Source: Incurvaria masculella
Lineage: Eukaryota; Arthropoda; Insecta; Lepidoptera; Incurvariidae
DNA length: 64,000 bases
NCBI GenBank assembly: GCA_946894095.1
Contig: OX335653.1
Span: forward strand, 12,157,001 to 12,221,000
Reading direction: 5' to 3'
Notes under the pieces: generated by a model
The model's input: only the letters and a program-made list of their open reading frames with translations
What the model was told of the DNA's origin: nothing
The model's database searches: none
Shown here: positions 10,443-21,060 of the stretch, in pieces
Layout of the letters: every line of letters begins with the position of its first letter
Numbering within the stretch: position 1 is the stretch's first letter
Program-made: the position numbers and the translations under genes

Positions 10443-10945
10443 TTAGAACTTTGAAAAGTTTTTACAATTCACTTTCCCTAAAATATCGTCTAGGGAGAAA
10501 TTGTCAATCCACTTTCTGGATACCACAGCAGACCGCATACTCCCTGGCGTTGTAGATATGCGTTCTACCTTTAGACGTAATTTGAACAACCATCCGGTCA
10601 TTACTATTCTGGAAGCCTGAGATGGTGTACCTCGTAATGTATATACATTTGAAATTCCAGAACTCCTACGTCTTTCGTTTAGAATAGTTATAGTTTTCTT
10701 AACCCAATATACAGGACCTAAGTTTTGATTTTGAGTGTTTACCACGAGCTTCCACCCCGATTAACTATAATATTTGCAGTCAGTTTTGGACCCAAATTGG
10801 AGCCACACACTAACGAGATCGTGTTCGACGATGCATTCATCTCCATAAACGCCCAAAAGAATTAAGTCGTTAATTATGCAACCAGAACAAAGGCATAACA
10901 GGGCTACCTTATGCAGAACATTTTGAAAAATGTTGACACTGTCTA
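10443..10945 (-). pseudogene. DIRS-like tyrosine recombinase, C-terminal two thirds
   Basis: Reading the minus strand from 10945 down, one frame gives a hydrophobic helix ending LLCLCSG, then INDLILL (family R-x-x-DLxLL), QFGSKTD, an in-frame stop at 10761-10763, SGWKL, PVYWVKKTI, TLRGTPSQASR, TPGSMRSAV (the region around the second catalytic Arg) and W-I-D-N-F-S-L-D-D-I-L. This order matches tyrosine recombinases of DIRS-type retroelements, which integrate extrachromosomal DNA by site-specific recombination. The stop codon and the loss of the C-terminal tyrosine block show it is dead. The N-terminal part continues at 16795-16920, on the far side of an inserted transposon. Confidence 0.7.
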
Positions 10946-11429
10946 TACAGGGTGTTAGCGGGGGTATGGTCCAAACGTTAACCACGTATTCCTTGGCATA
11001 TTTGGAGCAAAAAAGTTAGATAACATTTTCTTGTACGATGAAGTTTTTTTTTCCATACTAAAATAATAAACTCGAATAAACAAACAAGACTCTCCCATGC
11101 AAATCGATCCGATGTTCGAAGCGGGAACATTACATCAGCTGCTTTGGTACTAGGGTCGTAGTATTGCAGGAGGTGTCAGTTACGCGTAGATTAAGGGCTT
11201 AGATGGATAGTATTTACAAACGAGCTTTCGAGCAACGGGGGGGGGGGGGCGGGTTGGAGTCACCAAACGACCTACTAGATACAAGATAGGTTTAAAATAA
11301 TACTCTAACTATTGTTCCATGATTCCATATTATCAAAAGTTCCGAAAATGAACTGAGCCTAAGTAAAAAAAAAACAGACGAAATACATAACTAAGTACGT
11401 TTTACTGCGTAAAGATTTAACATAAAAAA

Positions 11430-11680
11430 ATCACGTTTTTTGTGTGGGGGGCCCCTTTATTTTTTAAATGAATTTTTATTTTCTTCTATTTGTTGTTATT
11501 GCGGCAAAATAAATACACATTCTGTAAAAGTATCAACTGCCTACCTGTTACGGTACATGAAATACAGCCCTGTGACAGACGGACGGACGGACGGACCGAC
11601 GGATGGACGGACGGACGGACGGACAGCGGAGGCTTAGTAATAGGGTTCTGTTGGCACCCTTTGGGTACGCAACCCTAAAA
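11430..11680 (+). mobile_element. GGAC-repeat dispersed element, plus copy
   Basis: Contains AAAAAATCACGTTTTTTGTG, TTTGTTGTTATTGCGGCAAAATAAATAC, CTGCCTACCTGTTACGG, ACAGCCCTGTGACAGACGGA, a GGAC array (about 11577-11623) and AGCGGAGGCTTAGTAATAGGGTTC to ACCCTAAAA. Open frames of about 60 codons through it are repeat-derived. Confidence 0.8.
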
Positions 11681-11828
11681 ATAATCGAAAGTGGAGTGTT
11701 ATTACTTTTAATCATAAAAGTTTTAATTTCCATCTATCCATTTATTTTGCATGTTTTTGTAGTAATAGTGTCTCGTTGATGATGGGTTGAGTTTGCATAC
11801 AGTATTACATGTATCATCAAGATTGAAG

Positions 11829-12193
11829 AGGCTCGTAGCCTAGTGGCGCGGGGACTGGCCTAACGTACCAGAGGCCTGGGTTCAATTCCGACATGCACCA
11901 CTGTCTTTCTCTTTCCGAGTTCGATAAGTGCATTTCGTCACGAATGCGAGCTGCTCCATGGTTCGGAATCCACGTAAAACTGTAGGTCCCCTTCCCCTAC
12001 TAGGTGGTAGGGTTTAAGCCCGCCCGGGTTGGTACCATCGAATTGGATGAAAAGATGGTCGAAGGGATTCTCTTCTTCCTTCTTCTTCCTCTGGCATGGC
12101 AACTAATTCCTTCGGGAATGTGGTGTATTGGGCTAATATCATAACGGTAGTTGTGGGGTATTAGCCATCCATGTCAGGTCGCATAAAAAAAAG
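11829..12193 (+). mobile_element. Full-length tRNA-derived SINE
   Basis: About 365 bp. The head is tRNA-like, with an A-box-like TAGCCTAGTGGCG and a B-box-like GGGTTCAATTCC, the internal RNA polymerase III promoter elements. The body carries TGCACCACTGTCTTTCTCTTTCCGAG, CATTTCGTCACGAATGCGAGCTGCTCCATGGTTCGGAATCC, GTAAAACTGTAGGTCCCCTTCCCCTA, GGTACCATCGAATTGGATGAAAAG, AATTCCTTCGGGAATGTGGTGTATTGGGCTAATATCATAACGGTAG and TTAGCCATCCATGTCAGGTCGCATAAAAAAAA. Internally deleted relative to a longer form that includes the AATGTAGCCGTGCTCATAAA block. At least 14 other full or partial copies lie in the window. Confidence 0.85.
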
Positions 12194-12559
12194 ATAACTA
12201 ATTAAATCTTTCAATTATAAAACATCTAGTGACTAATCGTAAGTAACTTTAAATGGAAGGAGCTCCTGTTTATTCGTGTCACCGAAACCTTACGAAATGT
12301 GTGCACGCAGAGGTCAATGTACCGAACAATTTCAAGGCCAAGGTTATACTACCAATTTCAAGGCCAAGAATAAGTTTGCTAGACCACCCTACGTCACACA
12401 GTTTAACTGCAACTCCTATCCGGCTTAGGTACCCTAGTACAGAACGGCAAAGATAGCCCTAAACAAAAAAAAACTCGCGGAAGAAACACCAGGCTCAAAG
12501 AGATCGCGTGGAGGTGGGTCAAACGCGTGCGCATTAACCCTCTCACTCTTCCGTGTATT

Positions 12560-12718
12560 TACCCTTTCACCTGAAAACCCCCCCGCGCGACCCTAACGCC
12601 GCTCCCTCCGCGCCGGCTAACTGGGCCTTCCTTCAGTCACGTTGCCGGAAGTTACTAAAGCGCTCGTGTCTTTTTAATCTCACCTTGTTTTTTCTCTCGT
12701 TCGTCGTCGAAGTTCAAG
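12560..12718 (+). promoter_or_regulatory. Possible promoter/5' UTR of the DUF4817-like exon
   Basis: GC-rich sequence precedes the exon. CCTTCAGTCACG at about 12630-12641 matches the insect initiator consensus TCAGTY, about 85 bp before the ATG. No TATA box is evident. Inference from motif and spacing only. Confidence 0.3.
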
Positions 12719-12862
12719 ATGCCTTGGAATGATCCGCCTGCTCACCAGGCCGACATGGTGTATGTTTATGGACTATGTGGTGGAAATTGCCGAGAAGCAG
12801 CCAGAGAATACCAGATAATGTTTCCTGACCGTCACCACCCGGATCGTCGAACCTTTTTGCGG
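12719..12862 (+). CDS. DUF4817-like HTH first exon (transposon-associated)
   Basis: The 48-codon segment from the ATG reads as the helix-turn-helix-like domain that I associate with DUF4817: AD-M-VYVYG at residues 11-18, GN-REAAREY at 22-31, and FPDRHHPDRRTF at 35-46. In insects this domain usually forms the N-terminus of transposon-encoded proteins, where it probably binds DNA. The match ends at Arg48, where CGG is followed by GTATGT, a good splice donor, so the remaining frame to 12934 is probably intron. It lies inside the TA-flanked element 10948-16788, which fits a Tc1/mariner-type origin. No following exon with a DDE domain was found, so the gene is partial or broken. Confidence 0.5.
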
Positions 12863-13004
12863 GTATGTAGGTACCTACCTTTGTCTTATCTACCATTATT
12901 AGCTTTTGCCCCAAATTACCTCAAGAATAGGTAGGTACCTACTGACTTTTGAAAAGTTTATAATAATTACTAGGTTATCCGTATTCTGAAACCGCATTGA
13001 ATAA

Positions 13005-13148
13005 AACTATGGTTGAAGCGGCAATGAAACATTTTCCGCGTTTTCCATCCAGTTCAATGTAGCCGTGCTCATAAAGAATGTGGTGAATAAGGCCTATTAT
13101 CATAACCGTAGTCGTGTGATATTAGCCATCCATGTCAGGTTCCAAAAA
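13005..13148 (+). mobile_element. SINE 3' fragment, plus strand
   Basis: GTTGAAGCGGCAATGAAA, CGCGTTTTCCATCCAGTTCAATGTAGCCGTGCTCATAAAGAATGTGGTG and GATATTAGCCATCCATGTCAGGTTCC match the SINE 3' half. Confidence 0.8.
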
Positions 13149-13159
13149 AAGGCTCATAC

Positions 13160-14235
13160 ATAACCTACACTAGATTACAAGTACCTAGGTAGGTAGGCAA
13201 TTGTAATGTACTGCGCGGCGCGTGACGTGGCCGCTCCGCCGTGCACCTCTGATATTCCCGCTTTGATCATCGTTCATTCAATGCGCGGTGACAGGTACAA
13301 CCCGGGCGGGATTAGGTTTTTGGTTTAATTAATGTAGGTAGGTTAATTTTTTAATTAATTTTTGATTATTCAATAATAAAGTCAATAGCATTGACATTTA
13401 CCTGATGAAGCAACATGTTACCGACCAACAACGGTTATCATGGTAAATAACTCGCCAGGTGAACAGGCAAAAGATCGAATTAATCTGACAGTTTAGTTGG
13501 ATTACTAGTAAATTTCAGTTTACTCGGCCGCATAACAGGTCGTTTAAGAGTTAGCATGGTACGAATTTCAACGAAATTGCAGATTGAATCATTCTCTTGC
13601 CTGTTCACCTGCTATGCAGCAAGCGAGTGAACTTACCATGGTAAGCACACCCAGGAAGAGAAGTCGGTAGGATGTCGGTAGGAGCGGAGTAAGGTGGGTA
13701 CTGTTGGTAGGTATTTCGTTAAATTTGGTCTTCTCGTGATGTTTAACTTTATGGGTTTTCATTGCTAGTACTTTCGTGTTTTGTGCGGAATGTGTTTGCA
13801 GCCAACGAAACTCCTAATCAAATGTTGCGATCCTGGTAGGTATTTTCAGTCGTTTAGTCTAAATACGGGTGGGGCGGGGGAGGGGGGGGCAGGCTATTTC
13901 TAACTGAGACCACTTACTAACTAATACTCAATTCTTAACAAGGTAGTCTGTTAAATCAAGAAAAAAGATAAGAGTTATTGTGCATACAATAATATTCTAA
14001 CTTGTTCCTCGATTGCAATAGTAAGTACATGCACACATAAGGACTAGCCTTTTAGCAAACCCGTATTGGAATAACATAGGTACGAAGTGTGATTTGACTT
14101 TTGATAATAACAGTTTTAGGAGATTTCCACTATTCGTTTTGCACCTTTTCTGCAGTTAGATAAAAGTTTCAGCCCGGGACTTGTGGAAGATCGTTAGAGC
14201 GTTAATAAAAGACATTACAGATCTCAAGTAATTCA
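13160..14235. other. Unassigned sequence
   Basis: Interior of the 5.84-kb element. No exon matching a DDE transposase was recognised. It contains TTAATTAATTTTTT simple sequence and a G-rich run near 13870-13890. Confidence 0.4.
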
Positions 14236-14626
14236 ACCCATTAAACATGTGTTAACCATTCATGTAGAATTTATGATGAGGTGGTTTGGATATGTTAAGT
14301 AAAATAGTGACGACAGAATGACAAAGTCAGTGGAATGGGGAGAAAAGAAAAACGCAAAGCTAAATTGTAGATTGCGTATGGAGCGACCTCACTTTAGAGA
14401 CAAAACTGAAATGATATTTGACAGATTTGACAGGCTGTGTAGGTGAGGTCACCTAGTCGCCACCTGTGATGAAAGCCAAAACATCTAATTGTAGTTAGTT
14501 CGCTTCCTAATTCGGGACGCGCACCATTGAATGTTCGTTGCACTAAATAGCATCCTGGGAAATAAAATTCGATAAAATCATCAACAGAATTCGTCAGCGA
14601 ACGCACTTACCTGCCGGTGCCGTTTT

Positions 14627-14825
14627 TAGGGTCCCGTACCAAAAGGGTGCCAACTATTACTATTCCTTCGCTGTCCGTCCGTCCGTCCGTCCGTCCGTCC
14701 ATCCGTCCGTCCGTCCGTCCGTCCGTCCGTCCGTCCGTCCGTCCGTCTGTCACAGGGCTGTATCGCATGAACCGTAATAGGTAGGCAGCTGAAATTATTA
14801 CAGAGTGTGTATTTATTTTACCTAC
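14627..14825 (-). mobile_element. GGAC-repeat element with long TCCG array
   Basis: Minus copy beginning TTTAGGGTCCCGTACC. The TCCG array is the longest in the window: about 75 bp (14673-14746) with one ATCC interruption. CTGTCACAGGGCTGTATCGCATGAACCG follows. The copy ends within the ATTTATTTTA block. Confidence 0.8.
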
Positions 14826-15765
14826 GCGCCGCGCCCCGCCGCGCCCCCATTCAAACGAGTTTCGGTTTCCATTTCCGTTACGATTATGGCGTTTACGGAA
14901 CGTTTACGATATTTCTAACTTTACGAAATTTCTTAAACGTAATACTTTTTATACACGAAGCGCCAATTACGAAAACGGGGGACCCATAGCGCCAAGGTAA
15001 GAGTTCTGGCGAAAATCCAAGAAGCAGCTGAAGAAATCAAAATAGGGTCCGCTTTATCCACAACAATTTGGTTAGGTTGGACACATGCTTGCGAAATGAT
15101 GTATGCGAGCAATTGAATTAAAAAACCATTTTGATAAACGTATGTTTTATTTTTTTAAATATTGACCTGCTCCGCGCAGTACACTGTGCCGCCCCATACA
15201 AACGAGTTTCGGTTTCTACTCCGGCCTTCCATATTGGCTTATGTACCTATCTAATATTAATCCTATGACTTAATACCTAGTTCCGTTTATGTTCTAGCCA
15301 TAAGGCCTTTGCCAGACAGAAAAAATTTCGCGGTTAGCATTAAATACTCAAATGTCTACATTTTAGTACGCATGAAATAAGAGCGACAACCGGCCAGCGT
15401 TTTGAAAAAATTCGGTGTTACGCGCTTGATTTTTAGCGCGAACAAAATCTTTAGGAAAGGCTACGACAAGTTCTTCGCAATCATGTGGCCCTGGTATTTT
15501 CTATTTTCAACCTATCGAATTTCATTAAAATCTTAGAGAAAAATTTACTCGGAATGCCCTGTGCTAGTGCGCAGAGGCAGCATGCATAGATAATACTAAT
15601 AATTCAGTAAGGTACACGCAATACCGATGTCAAGACCAATACAAACAGACATGGTCCCACGCCACTTTAATGTACAGACCTCCTATCACACAAAGTCTCC
15701 TATGATATTTAGTTGCCCTAGTAATAAATGTTTATTACTCATACGTCCACGGGAAAATTGCTGGT
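14826..15765. other. Unassigned sequence
   Basis: No supportable gene. An 89-codon open frame at 15627-15896 runs into the RTE remnant. Confidence 0.4.
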
Positions 15766-15769
15766 CGCC

Positions 15770-16175
15770 GGTCGCCGACGGTCGCCGTTGTCCAAAGGTT
15801 GAAAGTTGCCCAGCGAGCAATGGAGCGCGCCATGCTGGGAATATCGCTACGGAATATGGTGCGCAACGAGGCAATCCGCCGAAGTACCCAAAGTAGTCGA
15901 TATTGGACACAGGGTGGCTAAGCTCAAGTGGCAGTGGGCTGGTCACGTCAGCCGAAGAGACGACGACCGTTGAAGTAACCGTGTCCTACACTGGCGGCCG
16001 TGGACAGGCAAACGGAGTGTGGGAAGACCACCCGCCAGGTGGGACGACGACATCAAGTGCGTCGGCGGAAAGCAGTGGTTCCGTACCGCTGAGGGCCGGG
16101 AGGACTGGAGAAGGATTGGAGAGGCGTATGTCCAGCAGTGGACGCAAACACGCTAAATGACTGACTGACTGTAGG
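15770..16175 (+). pseudogene. RTE-clade LINE ORF2 C-terminal fragment
   Basis: With two frame changes the plus strand encodes the typical RTE reverse transcriptase tail: KVAQRAMERAMLGIS, VRNEAIRR, then K-L-K-W-Q-W-A-G-H-V-S-R-R, a W-R-P segment, GRPPARWDDDIKCV and DWRRIGEAYVQQW. The 3' end is a short TGAC repeat (TGACTGACTGAC), as common for RTE 3' tails. It is 5'-truncated and non-functional. A second, shorter copy of the same element lies at 17556-17718. Confidence 0.85.
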
Positions 16176-16253
16176 GATAATTTAACATACAAATCGTAGA
16201 GAAATTTAATACAATTTTAAATTTAATTTTAAATCAAGTAATCTCGATCCCAT

Positions 16254-16285
16254 GCATGGATGGATGGATGGATGGATGGATGGAT
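16254..16285 (+). repeat. (ATGG)n microsatellite
   Basis: About seven to eight consecutive ATGG units, seen directly. Confidence 0.9.
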
Positions 16286-16790
16286 ATGATGGTTGTTATA
16301 ATCAATACATCTAATTCGATTTTAGGAGCTACTTATTGTTTCTTTCAAGAATTGTTGTAAGCTTTATCGATTTTGTAATCTTAACTTGAATAAGTTATGC
16401 AAACAAATAAAAGATTTTTTTAATGCAATTTCGTCCAAATGTTCCAAATTTCCATATTAGGTACTTAGTTAAAATTAGTCAAATTGCTTTACTTGTATTA
16501 TGTGCTGTGCATAGCACAATATTAAACTCCTAATTAAATGTTGAGACCCTGGTATTCATTCATGTTATTGAAGGAAGTGACAGCGACCGTGCGAAAGGGA
16601 TGCAAGACAGCTGGAAATCATTCACCTTTATCGGTTCACACTGCCGACGTTTTTCCCGCGTAAAAGCGACATTAATGAATAACTCGGTAAATACTGCGCT
16701 TTGGGAAAAATGTTATCTACCTTTTTCGCTCCAAATATGCCCAGGAATACGTGGTTAACGTTTGGACCATACCCCCGCTAACACCCTGTA

Positions 16791-16920
16791 GAGTAATTAC
16801 TTAAACAATAACAATGAAAGTGTTAATATCCCAGATAGCTGGTTTCGGAGCTATAGGATTTTTCAAATAAATTGCCTTTAAAGTACAAGAACATTCTTAC
16901 TTAATTTACAAGACCACTCT
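16791..16920 (-). pseudogene. DIRS-like tyrosine recombinase, N-terminal part
   Basis: Minus-strand translation gives K-P-A-I-W-D-I-N-T at about 16825-16852, preceded by a basic/proline segment. This is the KPxxWDxxxVLxYL segment that opens DIRS-type recombinase core domains. The frame runs into a stop and then into the terminal repeat of the 5.84-kb transposon, across which the recombinase resumes at 10945. Confidence 0.55.
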
Positions 16921-17229
16921 GTGACAGAGTGTGGAAACTATAGATTTCTTTAAAAGAATTGTACTATGGGAGATATTAAATTTAATATATAGGTCGGGTA
17001 AAAAATGTGTAAATTCCAATGCCAAACCTAATGGCTTATGTTATGCTATTTGGACCAAGAAATCCCACAATTCCATGGTGCTTTGTACGCTCCCTAGCGA
17101 CGCCAAGACGATTTGAGTAAAGATACTTAACTAGGATCCCATGCCTTTATGCTGACTTATGATATCTAGACCTCTAGAACCAATTTCTGGACCTTCGGCA
17201 GCGGTTGCCCGGTGGTCCGTGTCGTAAAA

Positions 17230-17545
17230 TAAAAATAAAATAAATAGCGGGAATACCCATGTCAAGGGGTAGTTCCAAAATGCGCTGAAAGTAACAACTC
17301 TCATGTATCAAACGCTTCTTGACTGTTAAGTCTAGGGTTACATAGTTTACTACTATACTTGTGCGATCTTGGATGCAAACAGGTAAATCACGGGAGTTCC
17401 CATTTTTGCAAAGATCGTTCCGGGACCGGGGTCCACTGGTGTTTGGATAAACAATCTGTATGATTGTTGAATCTCCCGGGTATGCGCAAAATTTTGAATT
17501 GAATTCGATGGCGATCTAGGATACGTCGAATTTGATATGCCATGT
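17230..17545 (-). pseudogene. DIRS-like RNase H C-terminal region
   Basis: Minus-strand translation reads I-L-D-R-H-R-I-Q-F, then R-I-P-G-R-F-N-N (family HIPGxxNxxAD), D-C-L-S-K (family DxLSR), W-E-L-P with one in-frame stop, and a segment with HPRSHK, in the order expected after the RNase H core of DIRS/Gypsy-type polyproteins. It is separated from its upstream half (17719 onward) by an RTE insertion. Confidence 0.6.
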
Positions 17546-17555
17546 TCATGAGTAC

Positions 17556-17718
17556 TAGCTCCGTCTTATCTAGCTACGTCCGCCAGATGGGACGACGACA
17601 TCAAGTGCGTCGGCGGAAAGCAGTGGTTCCGTACCACTGAGTGCCGAGAGGACTAGAGGAAAAGTGGAGAGGCATATGTCCAGCAGTGAACGCAAAGACG
17701 CTGACTGACTGACTGTGC
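17556..17718 (+). mobile_element. RTE fragment inserted in DIRS RNase H, with TSD
   Basis: Near-identical to the end of the RTE copy at 15770-16175 (GGGACGACGACATCAAGTGC, GGAGAGGCATATGTCCAGCAGTG) and ending in TGACTGACTGAC. Flanked by CATGAGTACT (17546-17555) and CATGAGTGCT (17719-17728), a 10-bp target-site duplication with one difference. The DIRS RNase H frame is readable on both sides. Confidence 0.75.
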
Positions 17719-18550
17719 ATGAGTGCTTTGGACTTGGCCCTACCTTTGTTGCGAAGATAGGCTACCGCAGACCGGTTGTCGTATTAAATGAGAAATGATC
17801 ATCCTGACATGCCTGCTGATTGCTACTCTAGTAAACTCAACTCTGTCTACACAGCAGCGTAAAAGAGTCATGGACTCCTCAGACATGGTCTAGTTGTTGA
17901 ATTGTCTTTCCTATGTAATTTCCAATGCGTCCATCATTATTTAATGTGTCGGAGGTGGAATGTGAATCTGAAATTATGGATGACAATTTTGCAGCCAATG
18001 TATCTCCTCTGACACCGAGCTACGTAGTACCGAGGACGTATCTGATTGGGGCTGCATACTCGGGTAGGGTATTTAGTAACCACAGAGTATTCTGGTGGTT
18101 TAATCTGCCTCTAGGGACAGCAAAGCTTGCAACATTCAGCAGCCCTGCTAGGCTTTGGAGTTCTTTGAAGCAGTTTACCTGACCTGCTTTCATAACTTGA
18201 GTCACTTTCTTGACTATGGTGCATGACTTCTCTTATGTGTTTTGTCCAGGTGTGTCAACCAATTCCGAGATACGTGATATATATATATTTCGAGGAAATG
18301 ACAGACTTCTCGAGGATTTAAAGCATCTCTACTAGCGGACTCACCTGCTTGACTAACATATCTCGATCTTGATGTGCCAGCAAAAAATCGTCGAGATGCA
18401 CTTCAGAGAGGATTTGCGCAACCTCATTTGCAAGGCACGTGAAAACCTTCAGGGCAGTGTTTACTCCGAAAGGGAGACAAGTACTACTAGTATAGAAAAC
18501 GCAACCATCGCCTGTTTGACGGGCTATTGGCAAATTAAAATATGCTTATG
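17719..18550 (-). pseudogene. DIRS-like reverse transcriptase and RNase H
   Basis: Reading down the minus strand from 18550: A-Y-F-N-L-P-I-A, then T-C-L-P-F-G-V-N-T-A-x-K-V-F (reverse transcriptase motif 4 type), V-H-L-D-D-F-L-L-A-H-Q-D (the catalytic YxDD motif, here HLDD), then K-E-L-Q-S-L-A-G-L-L-N-x-A-S-F-A-V-P-R-G-R-L (connection domain) and finally D-N-R-S-A-V-A-Y-L-R-N-K-G (RNase H). It would copy element RNA into DNA, but stops and frame changes make it inactive. The start is cut at 18550 by another repeat. With the recombinase pieces at 16.8-16.9 and 10.4-10.9 kb on the same strand, the order RT, RNase H, recombinase is that of a DIRS element. Confidence 0.75.
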
Positions 18551-18576
18551 AAAGATCGAGTTTGCACAAACAATAC

Positions 18577-18705
18577 TTAGCCCCGATTGCACGAAGAGAC
18601 AGCTGAGTTAATCAATGTTTAAACACGTCACTTCTAGTGAACCGTATAGAGTTCCTTCCATACTGTCAACACAAAGTGACGTGTTTAATCATACTTTGAC
18701 GTTGA
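18577..18705 (+). mobile_element. Short palindromic repeat
   Basis: CCCGATTGCACGAAG, AATCAATGTTTAAACACGTCA and GTGACGTGTTTAATCAT show an internal inverted repeat around AAACACGTCAC. A related copy is at 30311-30440. MITE-like; no coding potential. Confidence 0.6.
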
Positions 18706-19275
18706 TTTTTATTATTATTTTTATTATTTGTCCTTTCGTGCACTCGGCCCTTAGTTTGCAGCATGTGCATGTGTAGTAATCAAAAACCGGTCGGAATGAC
18801 GCAAAAGTGATTGAGAGACCGTAGGTTGAGTACCGGCCTGTATGATCCGTCGCTTTTCTAACAGCGAGGATATAAAACTTGAGGTACCTCTCACTCACAC
18901 TCTCCCAGAACACGCCTTGCCTTTTCATTTAAAGAATGAGTAGAGGAGAAGTCTTCACTCTAATGTGCGATAGCAATCATTTGTTAAGTTTGGCTTTACC
19001 AAAGGAGGTATCTGCAGAAAGGGTATGCGATACCCTGTTATGATAAAAAATAATAATAATAATAAATGCGGATAATAACATTATTATCCGCAACATAAAG
19101 TCTGGGCCACTGCCACCGGCTGACGTAATGTGTTAACTGACCAGCCCGGAACGGTTGCGAGGCATGTCTCTGCCTCTTCTTGCATCCGTAGCCCGAAAGC
19201 GACAAGCGGTGCTTTTGCCTTCTTTGTAAATGTTTCGATCCGCGAGATCGAAAGTTAGAACTCCTATTGTTGGAG

Positions 19276-19323
<48 letters not shown>

Positions 19324-20690
19324 ATTTTTATTGTAAGTAGGCTTGATAATTACCCTGCGAGGGCTGGATGTGACGGCACTGCGTCTTGTTCGGTTGATTA
19401 CAGCCTTATTTTGGGATGGCCATGCGATGGCACATTATAATGTTATTACCCCTGCGAGGGGAGAGGTGTAGAATAAACGGACTTTGCTCGTGAAGGATTT
19501 CCGCTGGTTGGTCTACTCACTGGCCAGAAAGCTTTTCTAATGCCACCTGGTTGCTTTTTCTAGAGTCCCGTTGAAAATGTGGGTATTTAAGGAATAAAAT
19601 GTAATCACCTCCGATTTTACCAAATTATCTCTAATATGCCTGACGATACAGTCCCTACTCATTTCGATAGCCTTTGCTCTACATATGCAAGCCATGTGTA
19701 ATTGGTCTTGGGTTTGGAAACTTTAATTTCCTTTGCTATCTAAATCAGTAAGGACCGCGTCTCGGTTTCGACCTTGAAATTGAACTGCGGGAACTGTTTA
19801 TAAAAACGTGCTTTTCCGGTGTGTCGGTGATATTGCACGACGTTTCGGACCAAACATTTGGTCCATCATCAGGCGAGCACCTGTGCTGGTGACGGTCAAC
19901 AGGGAATATCATTGACACACTGTGAGTAAGCCGTTTCTTGCAAACCCTAATATGAGGGTCAACCACGGTAATCTCAAATCATGAATCACCCTTTTTGCTA
20001 ATTGAATATGCGGAAAGTCTATTGCTTTCCTACGTAATATTTATCAGAATAGGCCAGGTGGTTACGATTTTCGTAAATCCGGGCGAATGGTTGTATAGTG
20101 CGTATCGAATATCCGCCCACGTATTTTTCCCGAAATGCTGAACCTCCACTAACATGCTAAAAAAAAAAACTGTGGGAGTCTTTTAATCTTGTTTCAATAT
20201 CAATCAAGATCAATCCCGGAACATTTTAGCAACCGGCATCGGTGATACCTGCGAGGTGTAATACTCGTTATAGAGATCGTTATCTACATCCCAGCTGACA
20301 ACGGAAGCGTTATCATTATTGAAATAAATAGGGAGGTATTCGCAAAAATGAACTGATTTTTTTTTTTTTTTTGTTAATCCACATCTTTCAATAATCTTCT
20401 CAATACAAGATCCCCTGCGGTGGTAATTGGTTCATTATGTTTGTCAGACTCCATATTTAACGTTCACGGGTACGTTACAACCAAATATAACAAAGAAAAT
20501 CTGAGGGTAGAAAAATATTAAGAAATATTTGTTCTCGATTGAACAAAATTAATTTTATAAAACGAACGATAACATCGTTATACAATTAGTAAAACCTTGT
20601 GCGCTTACGTGGAATCTGGAAACCACTTGAATTTATAAGAAGAAGTTTATACTCTCTTCGCACAAGTAGACTGCGTGGGAAATGTCACGC
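18706..20690. other. Unassigned sequence with a (TA)n tract
   Basis: No gene recognised. A (TA)n dinucleotide run of about 45 bp lies at 19275-19319, an AAT-type run near 19048-19066, and a T-rich homopolymer near 20359-20372. Confidence 0.5.
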
Positions 20691-20694
20691 CAAT

Positions 20695-20865
20695 GACGAA
20701 CAATCTCGGTCCACCGGCTACCTCGCGCACCTGGTGTAGTGGGAGGTGTGAGCGAAAGAGACAAAGCTATATGGGTAGAAAGAGATGACTGCTACAGCGG
20801 GAAATCAAGTCGCCTATCTCAATATATATAAGCTTCTACTAACGGTCAAGTAAATAATACACGAT
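20695..20865 (-). mobile_element. Partial copy of the 9769-10048 MITE
   Basis: Reverse-complement match to the interior of the element at 9769-10048: TCGGTCCACCGGCTACCTCGCGCACCTGGTGTAGTGGGAGGTGTGAG through GATGACTGCTACAGCGGGAAATC and AATATATATAAGCTTCTACTAACGGTCAAGTAAATAAT. The outer TIR palindrome is absent. Confidence 0.8.
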
Positions 20866-20937
20866 ATTGTTTAAATATTTGTATACGACATAACTGTTTT
20901 ATATTCATTTGAAGTTCAAAAACCTCTTTTTTATATA

Positions 20938-21060
20938 ACTGGACATGGACGACCTCTACCGTCACGATATTAGTCCAACTCACCACATGGGAACTAGGTG
21001 CTATACCAGGAAACCTTATATTGCACGACTACATTGAACTGGATTAAAAAACGTAAAATT
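20938..21060 (-). mobile_element. SINE 3' fragment, minus strand
   Basis: CTGGACATGGACGACCTCTACCGTCACGATATTAG, AACTAGGTGC, and GACTACATTGAACTGGAT match the SINE 3' half in reverse. Possible weaker continuation to about 21215. Confidence 0.7.

Larger units (their letters stand above)
10948..16788. mobile_element. 5.84-kb TIR transposon inserted in the DIRS recombinase
   Basis: The ends are an inverted pair of about 84 bp, roughly 95% identical by eye: 10948-11031 starting CAGGGTGTTAGCGGGGGTAT and 16705-16788 ending with its complement. TA flanks both ends (10946-10947 and 16789-16790). CAG-type termini with TA duplication are usual for the Tc1/mariner/IS630 group. Inside are a DUF4817-like first exon (12719-12862), two GGAC elements, two SINE copies and an RTE fragment, so much of the length is later insertion. 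I could not find a DDE catalytic domain. The class assignment rests on ends and flanks. Confidence 0.65.

Noticed and set aside
14240..14350. Possible LINE relic (RWFGYVK-like reading)
   Set aside because: Only one short motif resembles RTE-type C-termini and no neighbouring motif supports it.
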